Assembly (NCBI GenBank): GCA_033558025.1
Contig: JAUCEF010000003.1
Coordinates: forward strand, 1,142,001 to 1,206,000
Source: Phytophthora sp. 'mugwort'
Taxonomy: Eukaryota > Oomycota > Peronosporomycetes > Peronosporales > Peronosporaceae
Direction of reading: 5' to 3'
DNA length: 64,000 nucleotides
The notes under the pieces were generated by a model. It was given only the letters and a program-made list of their open reading frames with translations. It had not been told where the DNA came from and did not search any database. The translations under genes were made by a program, and so were the position numbers. This document shows, one piece after another, positions 1 through 10,971 of this stretch (within the stretch, counting starts at the first letter, position 1; the number at the start of each line of letters is the position of its first letter).

Positions 1-1601
1 CATGACTGTGTTGCGAACCGCTCTTCGCAGGTCGACTTGGGTTCAACGCTCCGAGGTCGAGACGACGACTTGACGGCAGCGTTCGCAATGGTCCGCGTCG
101 GTGATCAAGCACACTTGCTCGATGTCGCCGATCTTCAGCGCACAGAAAATGTATTTAGGAGAGGGCTAGAAGGCGCGTGATCGAGGATGCGCCGCAAGGC
201 GGGTTTGCGAATTCGACGACACGGCTTCGCTGAGGAGCGCCTTCCGCGTACTCGAGGACGTGGACGGACTCTAACACCAGTTATTCAGCCAGTGAAGGTG
301 TCTCGATGCTTTAGCCGTTGTTCTTGCGCTTCGAGCCGGTGCTCGAAGATGATGACTCACTGTCGCTGGGCGATGAGAACTCAAGCTCGAACACTGTCTC
401 GTTCAGCAATGGAGGCCTATCCTCAACCGATGTTTCGTCCTTCAGCGGGAATCATGCCCGACCGCTCTCTTGTACCGCGGGAGCCCCTGCTCGACCGCAC
501 CACCTTCTCCTCGTTATATTACGGTGGGGCGCTGAGCCTGCATTTTCTAGCAGCACAGCGTAAGTAGCACAGAGAGGGCCATGGCTCACTCTGTGTGCAA
601 CGCACGTGGTAACCGTCTTGGCAATTGGAGAGACGTGCGACCTGTCCCTTATTTGCGCCAAGAGAACGGTGAATACCTCACTTACGTACGATGCCGGACA
701 GACCTGTCCAGCCAGTTGATCTCTGGCTGATAACATGCAAACCAAGATATGCCTAGAATGCGGTCGAGCGCATAATTGATCTCAATTACGCGGAAGTCAT
801 GTGAGGCAGAGCCATTATTCACCGCGTAACTCGGCGTGACTTGCCGTCCGCCAGTGTGACGACGATCTCGTTCGGGTCATACCGGAAGCGAACATTCTCT
901 GGATGCGGGAAGTACCCCGACGCGCGCAAGACGTTGGTAGACGCTCCTGAGTCGAGGAGCGCGCGAAGTAGACACCGAGCACCGGCAACATGGAGACTGA
1001 CGATGATCAGCCTCGAATCGCCGCTCGTGGTGGTGGAATTGAAACGTGCGTGTAGCACAGGGGGCCGGAAGGTCCGTTTGCACCGGTGAACCCCGATCAT
1101 TGTTGCAATGACTAAGGCCCCCCGCATCTACTGACCCTGGCCATTGTTTTGATGAGACGGCCAGGATGGAATACCGATGTTGCGGCAACGATGTTCGAGA
1201 GAACGGGAAATGATGCGCGGCAAACACCCCGCGCGATGGCCCGGCTTCCGACAGAAACATGTCGGGTGGACACTCTGACCTTCGCGTCGAGCGAAGGGAG
1301 CCGACCACTGTCGACCGCTAGACGCGTCGATCTCCATGGGCTCGGGCACACTCGCCCGAGTGTCAGTTGTCATGGGTTTCGCGTACGACAACATCACCAC
1401 ATAGTCCTCGCGCAGCGCGAGAGCGAATTCCATCTTCAGCGTGTCGTGTTCGGCCCGAGTGAGACTATGCTCGTCATGCCCTCTCGCATACCGAATACAA
1501 AGACACGAACCGGCGAAGCCACGTCGATCGGGTTCGTTACGATACATAACGCGAGGTGTCGTGTTTTCTGGACGTAGATACGCATCGATAGTTTGACTTG
1601 T
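1..1601 (-). pseudogene. Ty3/gypsy family G1: gag tail, retropepsin and PR-RT linker
   Basis: Minus-strand retrotransposon polyprotein fragment running off the left edge. The frame 1547-1128 holds the gag tail, with an acidic EPMEIDA motif and a degenerate zinc knuckle (CFCRKPGHRAGC). The next frame, 1127-819, is a retropepsin with ALLDSGAS (catalytic Asp at residue 59) and a GKSRR segment further on. Towards the edge a Ser/acidic linker (about 420-310) and a KIGDIEQVCLITD stretch (about 150-90) match the linker that precedes RT in oomycete gypsy elements. A stop separates gag from protease and the frames are broken, so it is not expressed as one protein. The gag continues on the far side of the piggyBac element at 5706-6300. 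Confidence 0.8.
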
Positions 1602-1605
1602 TTAA

Positions 1606-1623
1606 CCCCTTGAGTCCGTACGC
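1606..1623 (+). repeat. left terminal inverted repeat of piggyBac copy 1
   Basis: CCCCTTGAGTCCGTACGC directly follows a TTAA at 1602-1605 and pairs with the right end of the element at 14 of 18 positions. Confidence 0.8.
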
Positions 1624-1810
1624 GTTTTCGCCTCCCCTCATCTACCTAAACCCTACTTGGTCTAAAGTGTATCTCCGGGTAAGGGTTTTCATACTAAAAA
1701 TGCTAGATGTTTCATATCGTGTATGGTGGATAAGCGCAAACTAAACCTAATCCACGATGTATTGGTCGTCATTTATCGTGTATGTACTAAATTAGTTTAT
1801 GAGTTAGGGA

Positions 1811-1831
1811 CACAATAGCGGAGCTATTGTG
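1811..1831. repeat. short perfect hairpin in piggyBac 3' region
   Basis: CACAATAGC, three bases, then GCTATTGTG: a perfect 9-bp stem between the transposase stop and the left end of the element. Role unknown; possibly a transcript-end structure or subterminal repeat. Confidence 0.5.
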
Positions 1832-2033
1832 TATTTTTGCGTAAATAGTGGTCTTAATGTGTGATAGAGACTTGACAGCTGAGGACACAGACGAGGACAC
1901 GAAGGTACGCCAACAACAGAAACAGACGGAATGACGCGACAGTGCGATATATAAAAACTCAATATGAATCGACGGAAGCAAACAGCAGCTCAGTCAGTCG
2001 TCTCCGCGTCTGTCGTCACTTGACGGTGCTGTA

Positions 2034-5000
2034 TTAACTGATGTCCTCCAGCTGAAGACTCATCCCCCGATTGCTCACCTTAATCTTCTCCAGCTTCGCT
2101 TCGCTTCTCCCATTTCTCAAGCGCAGGAGCTCGAGCACGAATCGTCCGCTTCTTTCCATCGCGTCAGCGCGCGGCGCCAGCGTGCTGTTACCCTGCGCCT
2201 TATGCCAAACATTAAAGCACGACATGGGCTCTCGGTTGTCGCGTGGCGCATCTTCACACAGAAATACCGGCAGCCTCCATTTACTGCAGGAAATACAAGA
2301 ATCACCACCACGAGCGTTATCAGTATCCTTGAACAGCGAGCAGGCCTTGCGGGCTCTTGTGCGTCTCTTCCACCCATTCCTTGTTATCAGGGCGCTATTC
2401 ATCGTTTTGCATCGTTTGTGGGCAGACTGGCGGATACTGGTAATCTCAGTCACCTTGCGTGGCGTCGCTTGAAGGTTCTTGTTGCTTCGGAGCGAATGCC
2501 AGTCTTCCTCGGTGAGCTGGCACAATTCGAGATGAAGCTGCTTCATGAACGATACGTGGCGAAGTTTGCAGCTACACGTCGATCTTGAACACGATGTAGG
2601 CGTTGATAATGGCTTGACCCACATGGCCGAGAAAAAAAGACTTGTAGTATGTATTGTTCTTGAGGCAAAGCTGTAGTGATTACCTATTGATGCAGCATAC
2701 ATGATTAGGAAATCAACTGAGTCCTACATACAAGGTACAAGTACTTTACCGCTGAAGCCGAAGCTGAACGTGCATGTCAACGCCTCCTATGGCGGTCTGA
2801 TAGGCCTTTACGGTGTGAGGGCACGCAGAGGGCACATCAGACTGATTACCAGTCAGTTTGTCACGGCGCACGATACGATCCATCTCCACACTTCCACCGG
2901 TACTCAACATGTTGACAGCACGACTATCGCACCACCGTAATAGCCGCATATCGGGAATACCCAAGGCGTCCGTATCAATGAACGTGCCGCATTCAATATT
3001 GGACGGACGGTTCTTCGGGATCTTAGGTGGCTTCTTCTTCCCTTCTTTCTTCTTCTTCGGAATCAATTTGGTTCTCAGACCTTGCCTATCAGTACGAACA
3101 TTGTCAATCGAGTAGAACCCCATCGTCAAAAGCTGCATGGACAACGGCATCGATGAGTAGAACCCATCTGTGATGACGAGCCGCATCTCTCCATTTGGTG
3201 GTGCGCTAATAGCGAATACATTCTGCAGCTTGCGAACCACGCATGGCCGGACTTGTAGTCAGTGGAGGTACCTCGACCTCCCTTCTTGTTCTTTACGCAC
3301 TATACTTCAAGCTGTATCGTAAATCATGCGTAAATGGTCAGCTAGTATTGTACATGATAAGACAACTTAGCGATGAAAACTAAATGAGGACGTGCCCGAA
3401 GACACTCCCACTACTCACCGGTGCAGTATGCCGTTGTAAAACAACAGCTTGTTTACCCATTTGGGAGGCTTGTCCTTGTAGTACACCGCATCTTGTTGGG
3501 CTTAGATCTTGACGGGAGCATGTCGTCGGACATAACGGCAGGCGGCATGAAGCCATGAGTAAAGCGATCTTGCAGGATATCGATTGTCGGCTGCAATTTC
3601 CAAGCTAGATTTTTGGCAGCACGGGCATCATCCTTCCGGCCGCAATACATTTTACGCGAGATGTGCATGAAACGATATCGGGCCATGAATTGACCAAAGC
3701 ACCCTCGAGGAAGCGCCGTCCATTCGTTTGTAGCCTTCCAACGACGTGCTAGCTTCTCCTTGTTCGGGACAACCGGTCTTGCCATCAACAATCCCACAAA
3801 GACACACAACACTCGCGCCATCACGTCCTTTGACTTGAGGAGTTCGCTCCGATTCAGCTCACGGCGTTTTTGGCTTGAACTCGGGGTGTTTCTTCTGGCG
3901 GGCTACTTGTCGTGCATGTTGGCCTTGTGCGCGCTCGTTTAAATGCTCCTCAAAGTAGTCATTAGTGTGTTCAGCTATGTATTCCCAGAGGTCAGGCTGC
4001 ATAAACTAGAAGAACGCACCGGATGGAGTTGCGGCTGCTTCCAGAGCCTTTGGTATTGTCTCTGATTCTTCAACGTACTAGTTTGGATAGTCCGTAGCCA
4101 TTGCATTCGCCGGTCGAGGTTCGTAAGGTTCCGCCAGGTAGTCGTACGGTGTGTACGTCTCCTAGTCACTCCAGCCATTAATGCCCATCTGGTCCAGCCA
4201 GTCTTTAGACGTAGTTGCTGACGTGATGATGTCTATACCGCTCATTGTCACAACCAAGTTCTGACTAAAACGCATGTCCGGGGGAACAGGTAGCTGCTCG
4301 TTTGCAGCGTCAACGCTATCCACCGATGAGTCTTCGTCGTCTCCATCATCATTTTCAGCATCAGATTCGAATGTTGCGAATGTGTTCGGGTCGTCGGTAA
4401 CCACAACGTTGTTCGGATCTCCTGCAATGAACAACAATAAGACACGTACATTCTTGATCATCTTCGATAGAGGTGGTGTTTTCGTCAGGATCCGAACCAC
4501 TATAGGCCGCGTCTGAGTTACTAGAAGCGTCGTTATTTGCCTCCGCTTCGTCAATCAAGGTTGCGCCGACTTATTGTCATACTGGTCCAAATAATCACAA
4601 ACAATATGTTAGATCCAGTTGGTAAACTGTATCATCCAACAGCACAACCTTCAAAGATTTCGTGGGAGTCACCATCATAATCACTTGCTTCTTTCCATAC
4701 GTGGAGTGGTGCGGAGAAACGCCTTCGATCTCCTCCGATGTATCTGAGACATGGGCCCACGGGGTTCGGGCCGACGCAGAAGTCGGAGCAATAATCGGAA
4801 TGCTTTCCACCGCACGAAAACCTGTACCAAAGAGCAGCAAACAAGGTTAGCTGGCCGCAAAAGCGTATCGTACATTTTCCTGACCACACCTTCTCTTCCG
4901 GACAACGTTGCCTCTGGCGTGGCCTCAGATGGGTCGTCCGTCACTGCAGTGTTCCGACGTGAGCGTGCCGGTCCCTTGACGCCGCCTTGAATTTGCCGAT

Positions 5001-5451
5001 CGACTTGGCCACCTGCTTCTTGGCAGCTGGCTTCGACTTCATCTTGGAGAGTGCTTTAGCAGACTTCCAGGCTGGCGCGGTCGTCTTCGGCTCCGTCGCA
5101 GTTGCTGTCTTCTCTGCTGCAAGTTCAGCTGCATCAAGCACCGCGTCAGCATTTGTCGTAGGACAACACCACACAGCACACTTACCAAGGTGGACTTCGT
5201 CAAGGTAACGCATCACCTCGCTCTCACCACGGAGAAGTCTCGTCCCACGCACGTCCTTCTTCGTCTTGCCCGGCTGGAGGTACGTGGAGTCGTTCAACAG
5301 GCCTACTGGTCGCCTCGATGTCCATCTCGCTTTCCATAGCTCGTGCCATCGCACTTGGAACGTCATGGGGACGGACACGTGGTGTTCCGCGTGGCAGCTC
5401 GCGGTTCTGAAGGTGAGGAGGAATCCGTGGCGGCGCTTTCCTGCCTGTCAA
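2034..5451 (-). pseudogene. piggyBac-type (DDE_Tnp_1_7) transposase, decayed copy 1
   Basis: Would cut and paste at TTAA sites. In coding order: an N-terminal block (5451-4941, with KTKKDVRG and a Lys/Ala-rich tail), an acidic region (4558-4162), then the DDE core. The three piggyBac Asp sites are recognisable: SDDMLPSRS near 3510, VITDGFYSSMPLS near 3170, and GGVDMH near 2770. The C-terminus (2702-2034) is Cys-rich (CISCSKWRLPVFLC, CFNVWHK), as in piggyBac proteins that end in a zinc-binding domain. Pieces lie in several frames with stops, so this is a pseudogene. The same order of blocks recurs in the copy at 60284-63683, which helps define the frames. Confidence 0.85.
4422..4449 (-). other. 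28-nt intron relic in piggyBac copy 1
   Basis: On the minus strand this reads GTACGT...TTGCAG, with consensus-like splice borders. Removing it joins the acidic exon (DDENTTSIEDDQE-like) to the GDPNNVV segment in the same phase as the 66-nt intron at 62707-62772 of copy 2, one base before the codons for D-P-N. The junction codon becomes TGA, as expected for a dead copy. At 28 nt it is probably a shrunken intron rather than a working one. Confidence 0.5.
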
Positions 5452-5683
5452 ATTTTATGTGCGATGCATGGGCACAAGCACGTACCTGTGAAGTCTAATG
5501 CAAATACTGTCCTTTTCCGATGCTCTATCTATGCATCATTGGGGTACTGTTCAGAAGGGAAAGGGTACCCTACCTACCCCATGTTGACTTAAAGTTTGTA
5601 GCGGCCAATACAACAACCAGGTCGAGTATTTCTTAACGTGTATCGTACACGATAACAAAAATGCGCAAACGTGTAAGATACAG

Positions 5684-5701
5684 GCGCCCGGGCTTAAGGG
5701 G
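5684..5701 (-). repeat. right terminal inverted repeat of piggyBac copy 1
   Basis: The reverse complement reads CCCCTTAAGCCCGGGCGC and directly abuts TTAA at 5702-5705, matching the left end of the element. Confidence 0.8.
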
Positions 5702-5705
5702 TTAA

Positions 5706-6300
5706 GGGCAAAGAAGTCCGCCCGCACACGCGACTCGTCTTGCGGAGTTTGAACGCAAGTGATAGATCACTCTGGAATCGATCACTCTGGATCGATTCCT
5801 GGGTGAGGAACGCCTGGGGGTCGACCACGAACTTGCCGAGGGCCCACCTGTTGGCCTTCCCGGATAATCGGGATAGCAGGAAGTTGACCTTGCCGACGGC
5901 GCCTCGATCAGTCTTGAGGCAATAGAATGTCGATTTCTCAGAACCAGCGATTCAGTCTGTTCGGGCCTGACCCGGAGCACGTGGACGTCTCCATCCTTCA
6001 GGGCGTCGTTCTTCTGTGAACACGAGAGGATTTATACTCTCCGTTTCATCTCGGCGAGCTCTCATTCCATGAACTATTGTGAAGCTTGGCGCTGGAGGTC
6101 CAGCGTCGCTGAGCTCAGCAGCAGCATGAAAACAGCTTTACCGGACACCGTCGCGAGGCCGTGGGGGATTCTCGATCGATACGCGAGAGACGGGAAACTG
6201 CTTCATGCCTTGGGTCTCCCCGGGGAAACAGACATCGGGACTTGGCTCATCTTGATCTTGGTCGCTGGAAAGACTACACAGTGCTACCAGGTGTAAGGGG
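5706..6300 (-). pseudogene. Ty3/gypsy G1 gag, N-terminal part
   Basis: Minus-strand gag region upstream of the piggyBac insertion. One frame reads [20 protein letters not shown] and continues [17 protein letters not shown], the charged/aromatic pattern of the gypsy gag capsid region (retrotransposon_gag type). It then runs [15 protein letters not shown] to the TTAA at 5702-5705. Frameshifts occur around 5930. The more upstream part (6000-6300) contains a helical AEMKRRV stretch but is poorly conserved. Together with 1-1601 it is one gag-protease unit interrupted by the piggyBac element. Confidence 0.7.
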
Positions 6301-7557
6301 CCAGGTGATTGTCCGTCACTAGCGTACAGATAGAGATGAGGAAGCGTGCAACGGCGGAGAGCAAATATTAAGTCCGAGGTAAGTTCATCTTTGGTTTAGT
6401 ATTAGGGCCAAGGCGGCAGCCCCGGCCTCATTGCACCACTCAACTGGAGGTCATTGCCTGATTGGACGATAAGGGGACTGGCTCCCCCATTATCAGCCAT
6501 TCAGAGGATGACACTTCAATGCCGCATAGCCGGATGCTGCCATGACTACTTATGTAATATCTGACTACTCATGAGCAAACTGCACACAATCCAGAGCGGT
6601 TAACGAAAAGCGAGAACGAATGGCGCTTGGCGCGTGTGTCATTCGTTCTCCTTCCTCGCAAGTCATTGTTGAAATTGCCAAACCTTTCCAACTCGCTATT
6701 TGCTTAATACTAGCTCGTTCGCGTTCGTCAAATAACTCGCCATGAAATGACGATGGCAATGCTTTACATGCACAATAGGTGGCGTAGATTTTTTCTTAAT
6801 AAATGTGATGCATGACTATTCAAGTCGCACGACTATATGTAATTAGATGTACTTTGTATTTTTAATCCATGTGCCTTTTTTAAAACTTCATTAATATCCA
6901 TTTAAAGGACTTAGTATTAAGACAGGTATACCTTCATGTAACGCCGAGACCAGACTATCCATATGATAGGATTTAACGACGAAGCTACAAGCAGCTACAC
7001 GACGCCCCTTTGCCTTTTAGCCGAGCTGCCTGCTCACATCCAAAGATCTTTTCCCGCGTACTCGTTGATCTCGATAAGTTTCTCAAACCGAAGCCAGAAA
7101 GAAGAACTATTTTAAAGTCTTTAGGCATATTCCATTTCCTCATAAGTAGAGTACACGTGTGCAAAAGCGTGGTGGCACTCCCACTCAACAATGGGAAACC
7201 GGCTACACGAATCTATATTTGATCTCATAACCAGTTTTTGTGCAACCCGGAAGTTATGATGTTGACAATACTAAACCCAAAGCACACGAAAACGCGCATT
7301 GATACAGGTTGGACACGCCAAATGAGGATTTTCACTACCACGTAGTGAAAGGGTGTGTCTCTTGCCCAGAGTTACAACACTCGCGAACTACGCTACATCT
7401 GCGTTAAATCGTCGTCGTCATCGGATCCCTCACTATCGGCTCGGTCGTCTAGCGACATTCGCTGGCGAAGACGCCGGCGCTCGCGGTATCGCTCCTGAGA
7501 GAGGCGCCGCTTCTTCTGCTTCTCTCGACAGATAGTCACTAGCCTTCTCTGGCGCTG
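6301..7557. other. no gene recognised; one inverted repeat
   Basis: No convincing coding frame. At 6612-6622 and 6640-6650 there is a perfect 11-bp inverted repeat (GAGAACGAATG / CATTCGTTCTC) with a 17-base loop, possibly a MITE or terminal-repeat remnant. The rest is AT-leaning sequence with short frames only. Confidence 0.5.
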
Positions 7558-7812
7558 GCGCTACTCCTCGCTGTTGGTCGTGCGAAGCGGTAGAACCCGA
7601 CGTGATAGTTCGTCAGCGCCGCGCGCGCCTGGAAGATGTCGTCGTGGAGATCCACCCGCCATCGGTACTTGTCGACACAAATACGCCAAAGCCCGCACAG
7701 TCTCCCAAACCAGTTCTCAACAATGATTCTATCGCTAGAAATGTCGGCATTTCTCTGAACGATGGCAGCAGATAGGTGGGTGCCCTTGGTTGGGTTAACA
7801 AAAAATACATTA
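7558..7812 (-). pseudogene. DDE_Tnp_4-type (Harbinger-like) transposase C-terminus
   Basis: The minus strand, one frame, reads NVFFVNPTKGTHLSAAIVQR, then SSDRIIVENWFGRLCGLWRI, CVDKYRWR and ALTNYHVGFYRF. The D/S-R-hydrophobic-V-E-N-x-F-G-R-L block is the segment carrying the last acidic residue of the DDE_4 catalytic triad, and ALTN.H is its usual continuation. Only this C-terminal third is present; upstream catalytic parts are missing, so it is a truncated relic. Confidence 0.7.
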
Positions 7813-8104
7813 CACTTTAAGTCTAGTAAGCAACCTACTTAGCTACTCTACTTGGCTATTGGGATCGATTTGGGTCATGTGGACCCAAAACTTGGGTACG
7901 AAGTATCCAATTGGTGTCCATAAAAGATCCATTTTCTCAAAAGTGGGTACAATGAAAGACCCATTTTAGTGTCCAGGAGGAAACTGGTGGATGTCTCGAG
8001 ACGTCTCTGGGCCGAGTTGGACATTTGCAGGACTTTTCCGATGGGGTCTATACAAAAACCAAGTATAACCCGATGAACCAGTTGGTGGTGAGCCAGCTAC
8101 TTCT
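7813..8104. other. no gene recognised
   Basis: Contains short recurring words (ACCCATTTT, GGGTAC, CCAAAA) but no coding frame or known element end that I can support. Confidence 0.5.
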
Positions 8105-8180
8105 AGTGAGCTCAGATAGCTCTGGTTAAGCATCCAGTGTCGGACGGAAGAGGCCAGGGTTCGATCCCCGGGCCGACCAG
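8105..8180 (+). repeat. tRNA-like pol III promoter, candidate SINE head
   Basis: TGAGCTCAGAT near 8107 resembles an A box, and GGTTCGATCCC at 8158-8168 matches the B-box consensus, about 50 bp apart. Around the B box a T-arm forms with four of five pairs. No 5' acceptor strand pairs with the 3' GGCCGACC, so it is not an intact tRNA gene. A tRNA-derived SINE or tRNA pseudogene fits best; tRNA-related SINEs are known in Phytophthora. Confidence 0.45.
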
Positions 8181-8267
8181 ACCTTTCGGACGATGGTTGG
8201 GGCTTGGCCGCGAAGGTTGGGATATCTGGGCTTGTGACTGGACTGGTGGTCTTGGTGGCTACTGGGC

Positions 8268-8415
8268 GCCGTCTCATGGGCTGTAGGCCCGGAAGCACGG
8301 TTAGATCCGGTAGTTCTTGAGACTGCTTGACCAGGCACTTCAGTAGGAGAGATGCGGGTTGTGGTTTAGAGGGGCAAACCTCCCAGTCGTCGTCTCATGG
8401 GCTTGTAGGCCTGGT
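8268..8415 (+). repeat. imperfect direct repeat next to the tRNA-like head
   Basis: GTCTCATGGGCTGTAGGCCC at 8271 recurs as GTCTCATGGGCTTGTAGGCC at 8392, about 121 bp later. This could be the body of a composite SINE or a local duplication. Confidence 0.45.
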
Positions 8416-8760
8416 GTTACGCGCGGCTCGGGAGTGTGGCGCCGCTCTAGACCTCGATCCAAAGGGTAGTCCAGTGATGTCGTGCATGCCATAACACGCG
8501 TAAGCGTCTGTGGCGTGTCGCGTTCTTCACCCGCCCGCCCGCTAACGTGGGGCCCCGGCTGGGTTCAAAAATCCACACCGCCTTCGGGTACAGCAGACGT
8601 AAGGCAACGCCCGCTAAGCGATCGGCAAATGGAGCCGGGAACTTGGCGTATGGGCGTGAAAGTGGTGGATATTGAAGCCAGAAATGGCCGAGCACGCCGG
8701 CGGCGGATTGTAAGACATCAGGATGAAGCCTTGAGCTTGTGGCCTTACCTTCGGGCCACA

Positions 8761-8985
8761 GGCGTCTCTTCCCGGCTGCGGTTCAACATGGCCGCGGGAA
8801 AGGAGCCCCGATGACGGGTTTCCACCCCGTGATCGCTTGGATCTGCAGTGTGAAGGGCGCCAACGCTCCGGTCGTCTCTTCCCTGTCGTGGTTTAACATG
8901 TCCGCGAGTAAGGAGTCCCACTGACGGGCTTCCGCCTCGTGGTCGCTTGGGCCATTGGCGTCGAAGGGTGCCGATACGAGGCAGT
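8761..8985 (+). repeat. two-copy tandem repeat, period 110 bp
   Basis: A block starting GGCGTCTCTTCCC at 8761 is followed 110 bp later by GGTCGTCTCTTCCC at 8870. Both copies go on with GGTTcAACATGgCCGCGgG-like and ACGGGtTTCCrCC-like words and CGTGrTCGCTTGG. The copies are visibly diverged. No product recognised. Confidence 0.6.
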
Positions 8986-9751
8986 CCTCGCAATAAGGTG
9001 TGTAGTTGCCTATTTCTTACTGGAATTTTGGTCACCTTTGGACGAGAAGTCGTACACAGCGGGGCGATTTGCTATCGTTTGTCTCGGGCATTTTTCACAA
9101 ATCCCTCGCAAACGTGTCGGTGCTAATCGGAGATAACTACCCTACCAATTAGGCAACGGCCTATTTACTAGACGTCCCGTTGTTCGGCTGCGCGGCACAC
9201 AAGTTTAATTTAGCGTTAATCGATACATCAACTAGCAACAAGGCGCCGGCGCGGCAATCAACAAGTTGAGTAGCATGTTCGCGACGACCACGAATTTAAT
9301 AGCTGCAGCAGCTCTACCTGAGCTAACGGAGATTGTTGCGATCAGGAACACGGCGCGAAATGGTCTTTAACCTTCAAGATGATGGCCCCCACTTGTCATA
9401 ATCGAGATGGATTACGGCAAGTTCGAGATATTTAAGTCCCACGCCACTGCGCGCTTCAGGTTTTACGTGACATCTTTCCGACACCAGAAAAGTTTGACTC
9501 CGTTATAGTTGGCCTCCAAACTAAGGATGTCGCTGTCGCCTCAGCGCGTGGCTCATTTGACGCGTTCTGGACGATTTCCCTGAGATGAGTACTACTTGGC
9601 ACAAGATGCCGCTATCATTCACAAACCCACATTTGAATCGGTCATCACAAAAATGCAGAATAATAATTCCAGCGACCTGTCCATGCAAAGAAGGTAGTCA
9701 TTAAACAGTTGAGTTCCACCCAAAAAAGAAAGCCGACGGTCGAGGAATCGA
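8986..9751. other. no gene recognised; probable upstream remains of a hAT element
   Basis: I see no continuous frame. The position just before a hAT C-terminal relic suggests it may be decayed transposase sequence, but no motif supports a firm call. Confidence 0.35.
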
Positions 9752-10096
9752 TTGCGGGGGAAGTATCGCTTACTACAAGTACGCAAACGACGCAAGCTCG
9801 AACCGGTCACCAACTATGCAGACCTACTCGTCATGCACGGAACATCGGCCTCAGTTGAGAGGTTGTTCAGCTCGGCGAAGTACGTGATGACTGATCGCAG
9901 GCACATAATGAGCCCAGTCATGTTCGAGTACCAGAACTCTTCCTATGGAGTTCTGGTACTCGAGGCTCATGGCGAAAACGATCAGGATATCCCACAAAGA
10001 CTACACACAGACGCAATGGTACAGACTGGTACACATGATAATCACTCCGGAACATATCCGTATTTGGACAATTTTGGAATTTTGGAAAGTGGGTGA
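9752..10096 (+). pseudogene. hAT transposase C-terminal dimerisation relic
   Basis: The plus-strand frame contains TSASVERLFSSAKYVMTDRR followed by HIMSPVMFE, the signature of the hAT C-terminal dimerisation region (S-x-x-S-E-R-x-F-S then a basic/R-x-x-M-x-P-x-x-x-E-x-L block). Upstream transposase domains are not recognisable. Immediately after VMFE the sequence folds back on itself (9925-9962), which replaces the expected continuation. Dead fragment. Confidence 0.7.
9925..9962. repeat. perfect fold-back inverted repeat inside hAT relic
   Basis: CGAGTACCAGAACTC at 9925-9939 and its exact reverse complement GAGTTCTGGTACTCG at 9948-9962, separated by eight bases. It lies inside the hAT coding end and looks like a short inverted duplication made in place. 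Confidence 0.85.
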
Positions 10097-10202
10097 TTCC
10101 CCCTTCCATTCAACAGTTTCCAGCCATCGTTCATAGTGGCGCAAAGTAACCTAAAGCGCGCCGCGCCAGAGCGCTCGCGGCCATCACGTCGTCGGTAGCC
10201 AA

Positions 10203-10544
10203 TTGGTCGTGGATTGCATCCGAAGTGGAGGACGAGAGCGCCGCCGACAGAGAGCTGTGTTCAAGGAGGAGGAGGACAAGGAGGAGGAGGAGCAGGAAGA
10301 CGGGGAAGCCGAAGGCGCGGACGAAGAAGTCGAGTGCCTGGATGTGGACAGCAATGACGAGGAGAAAGACGAGAAGATCTCGTGCAAGGCACCATTTGTT
10401 ATCGAACATAAGTATTTTCCCAACTGGGACAAATTCCACGAGACTGTGGTCGCGTATAGTGCAAGAAGCTCCCGGGTACTTAAGCCAGCAAGCCGATCTC
10501 GTACCTATTTATTCACTATAAAAGCGGACTCGCACCAAAGGTAA
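10203..10544 (+). CDS. unrecognised acidic ORF
   Basis: A 113-residue plus-strand frame with a long Glu/Asp-rich stretch, then FVIEHKYFPNWDKFHETVVA. The second half, aromatic and amphipathic, resembles the head of transposase-related ORFs common in oomycetes (a short conserved segment before a zinc-binding domain), but I cannot name a family. It could be the 5' end of a Mutator-like gene that was cut off. It ends before any catalytic region. Confidence 0.3.
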   Translation: MVVDCIRSGGRERRRQRAVFKEEEDKEEEEQEDGEAEGADEEVECLDVDSNDEEKDEKISCKAPFVIEHKYFPNWDKFHETVVAYSARSSRVLKPASRSRTYLFTIKADSHQR

Positions 10545-10971
10545 CAACCCGCAGCGGGTCAAGCGCAGGTAAGACTGGATTAACTGGGAATACTAGATTG
10601 ACTGCGCAGATTTGGCAGATTGAGCAGAATTAACCGGCGCGATTAAATGCAGCTACTCATACTAACGGTTGCGCTCAACTCAGCATCGATGATGGACAGC
10701 ATGCTTCGCGATGCCGAAGTGTTTGAAGACTGCACACATGACGCTCGTGTCGTAGAACTCAATTTGCCCGTGGTGGCGCCTGATGCGGGCAGTCATCGAG
10801 GCCAGCACGAACAACACCAACGTGCTTGTGTTGCGCCGATGAAAGCACATGCAACACTACTCAAACAACGCGCCGCAGAGCTGCTTGCTTCGTTTCAGGG
10901 GCAGCCATAAGGCCACGCGGATTTCGGACATGTTGAGTACTACAACTGCTGCGTGTTTGTGCTCATGACAA
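10545..10971. other. no gene recognised
   Basis: One 87-residue frame at 10647-10910 has ordinary composition but no motif; short repeats of the word GATTGA/AACTGG occur near 10570-10640. Confidence 0.35.

Larger units (their letters stand above)
1606..5701 (-). mobile_element. piggyBac-like DNA transposon, copy 1, with both ends
   Basis: A 4.1-kb element carrying a minus-strand piggyBac-type transposase relic. It is bounded by TTAA at 1602-1605 and 5702-5705, the target duplication typical of piggyBac elements. Just inside are inverted ends, CCCCTTGAGTCCGTACGC on the left and CCCCTTAAGCCCGGGCGC on the right (reverse complement), 14 of 18 matching. It sits inside the gag of gypsy G1; removing it with one TTAA restores an in-frame gag. 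The ends are still matched although the ORF is decayed. Confidence 0.88.

Noticed and set aside
8105..8180. functional tRNA gene
   Set aside because: The acceptor stem does not form and the anticodon arm is not convincing.
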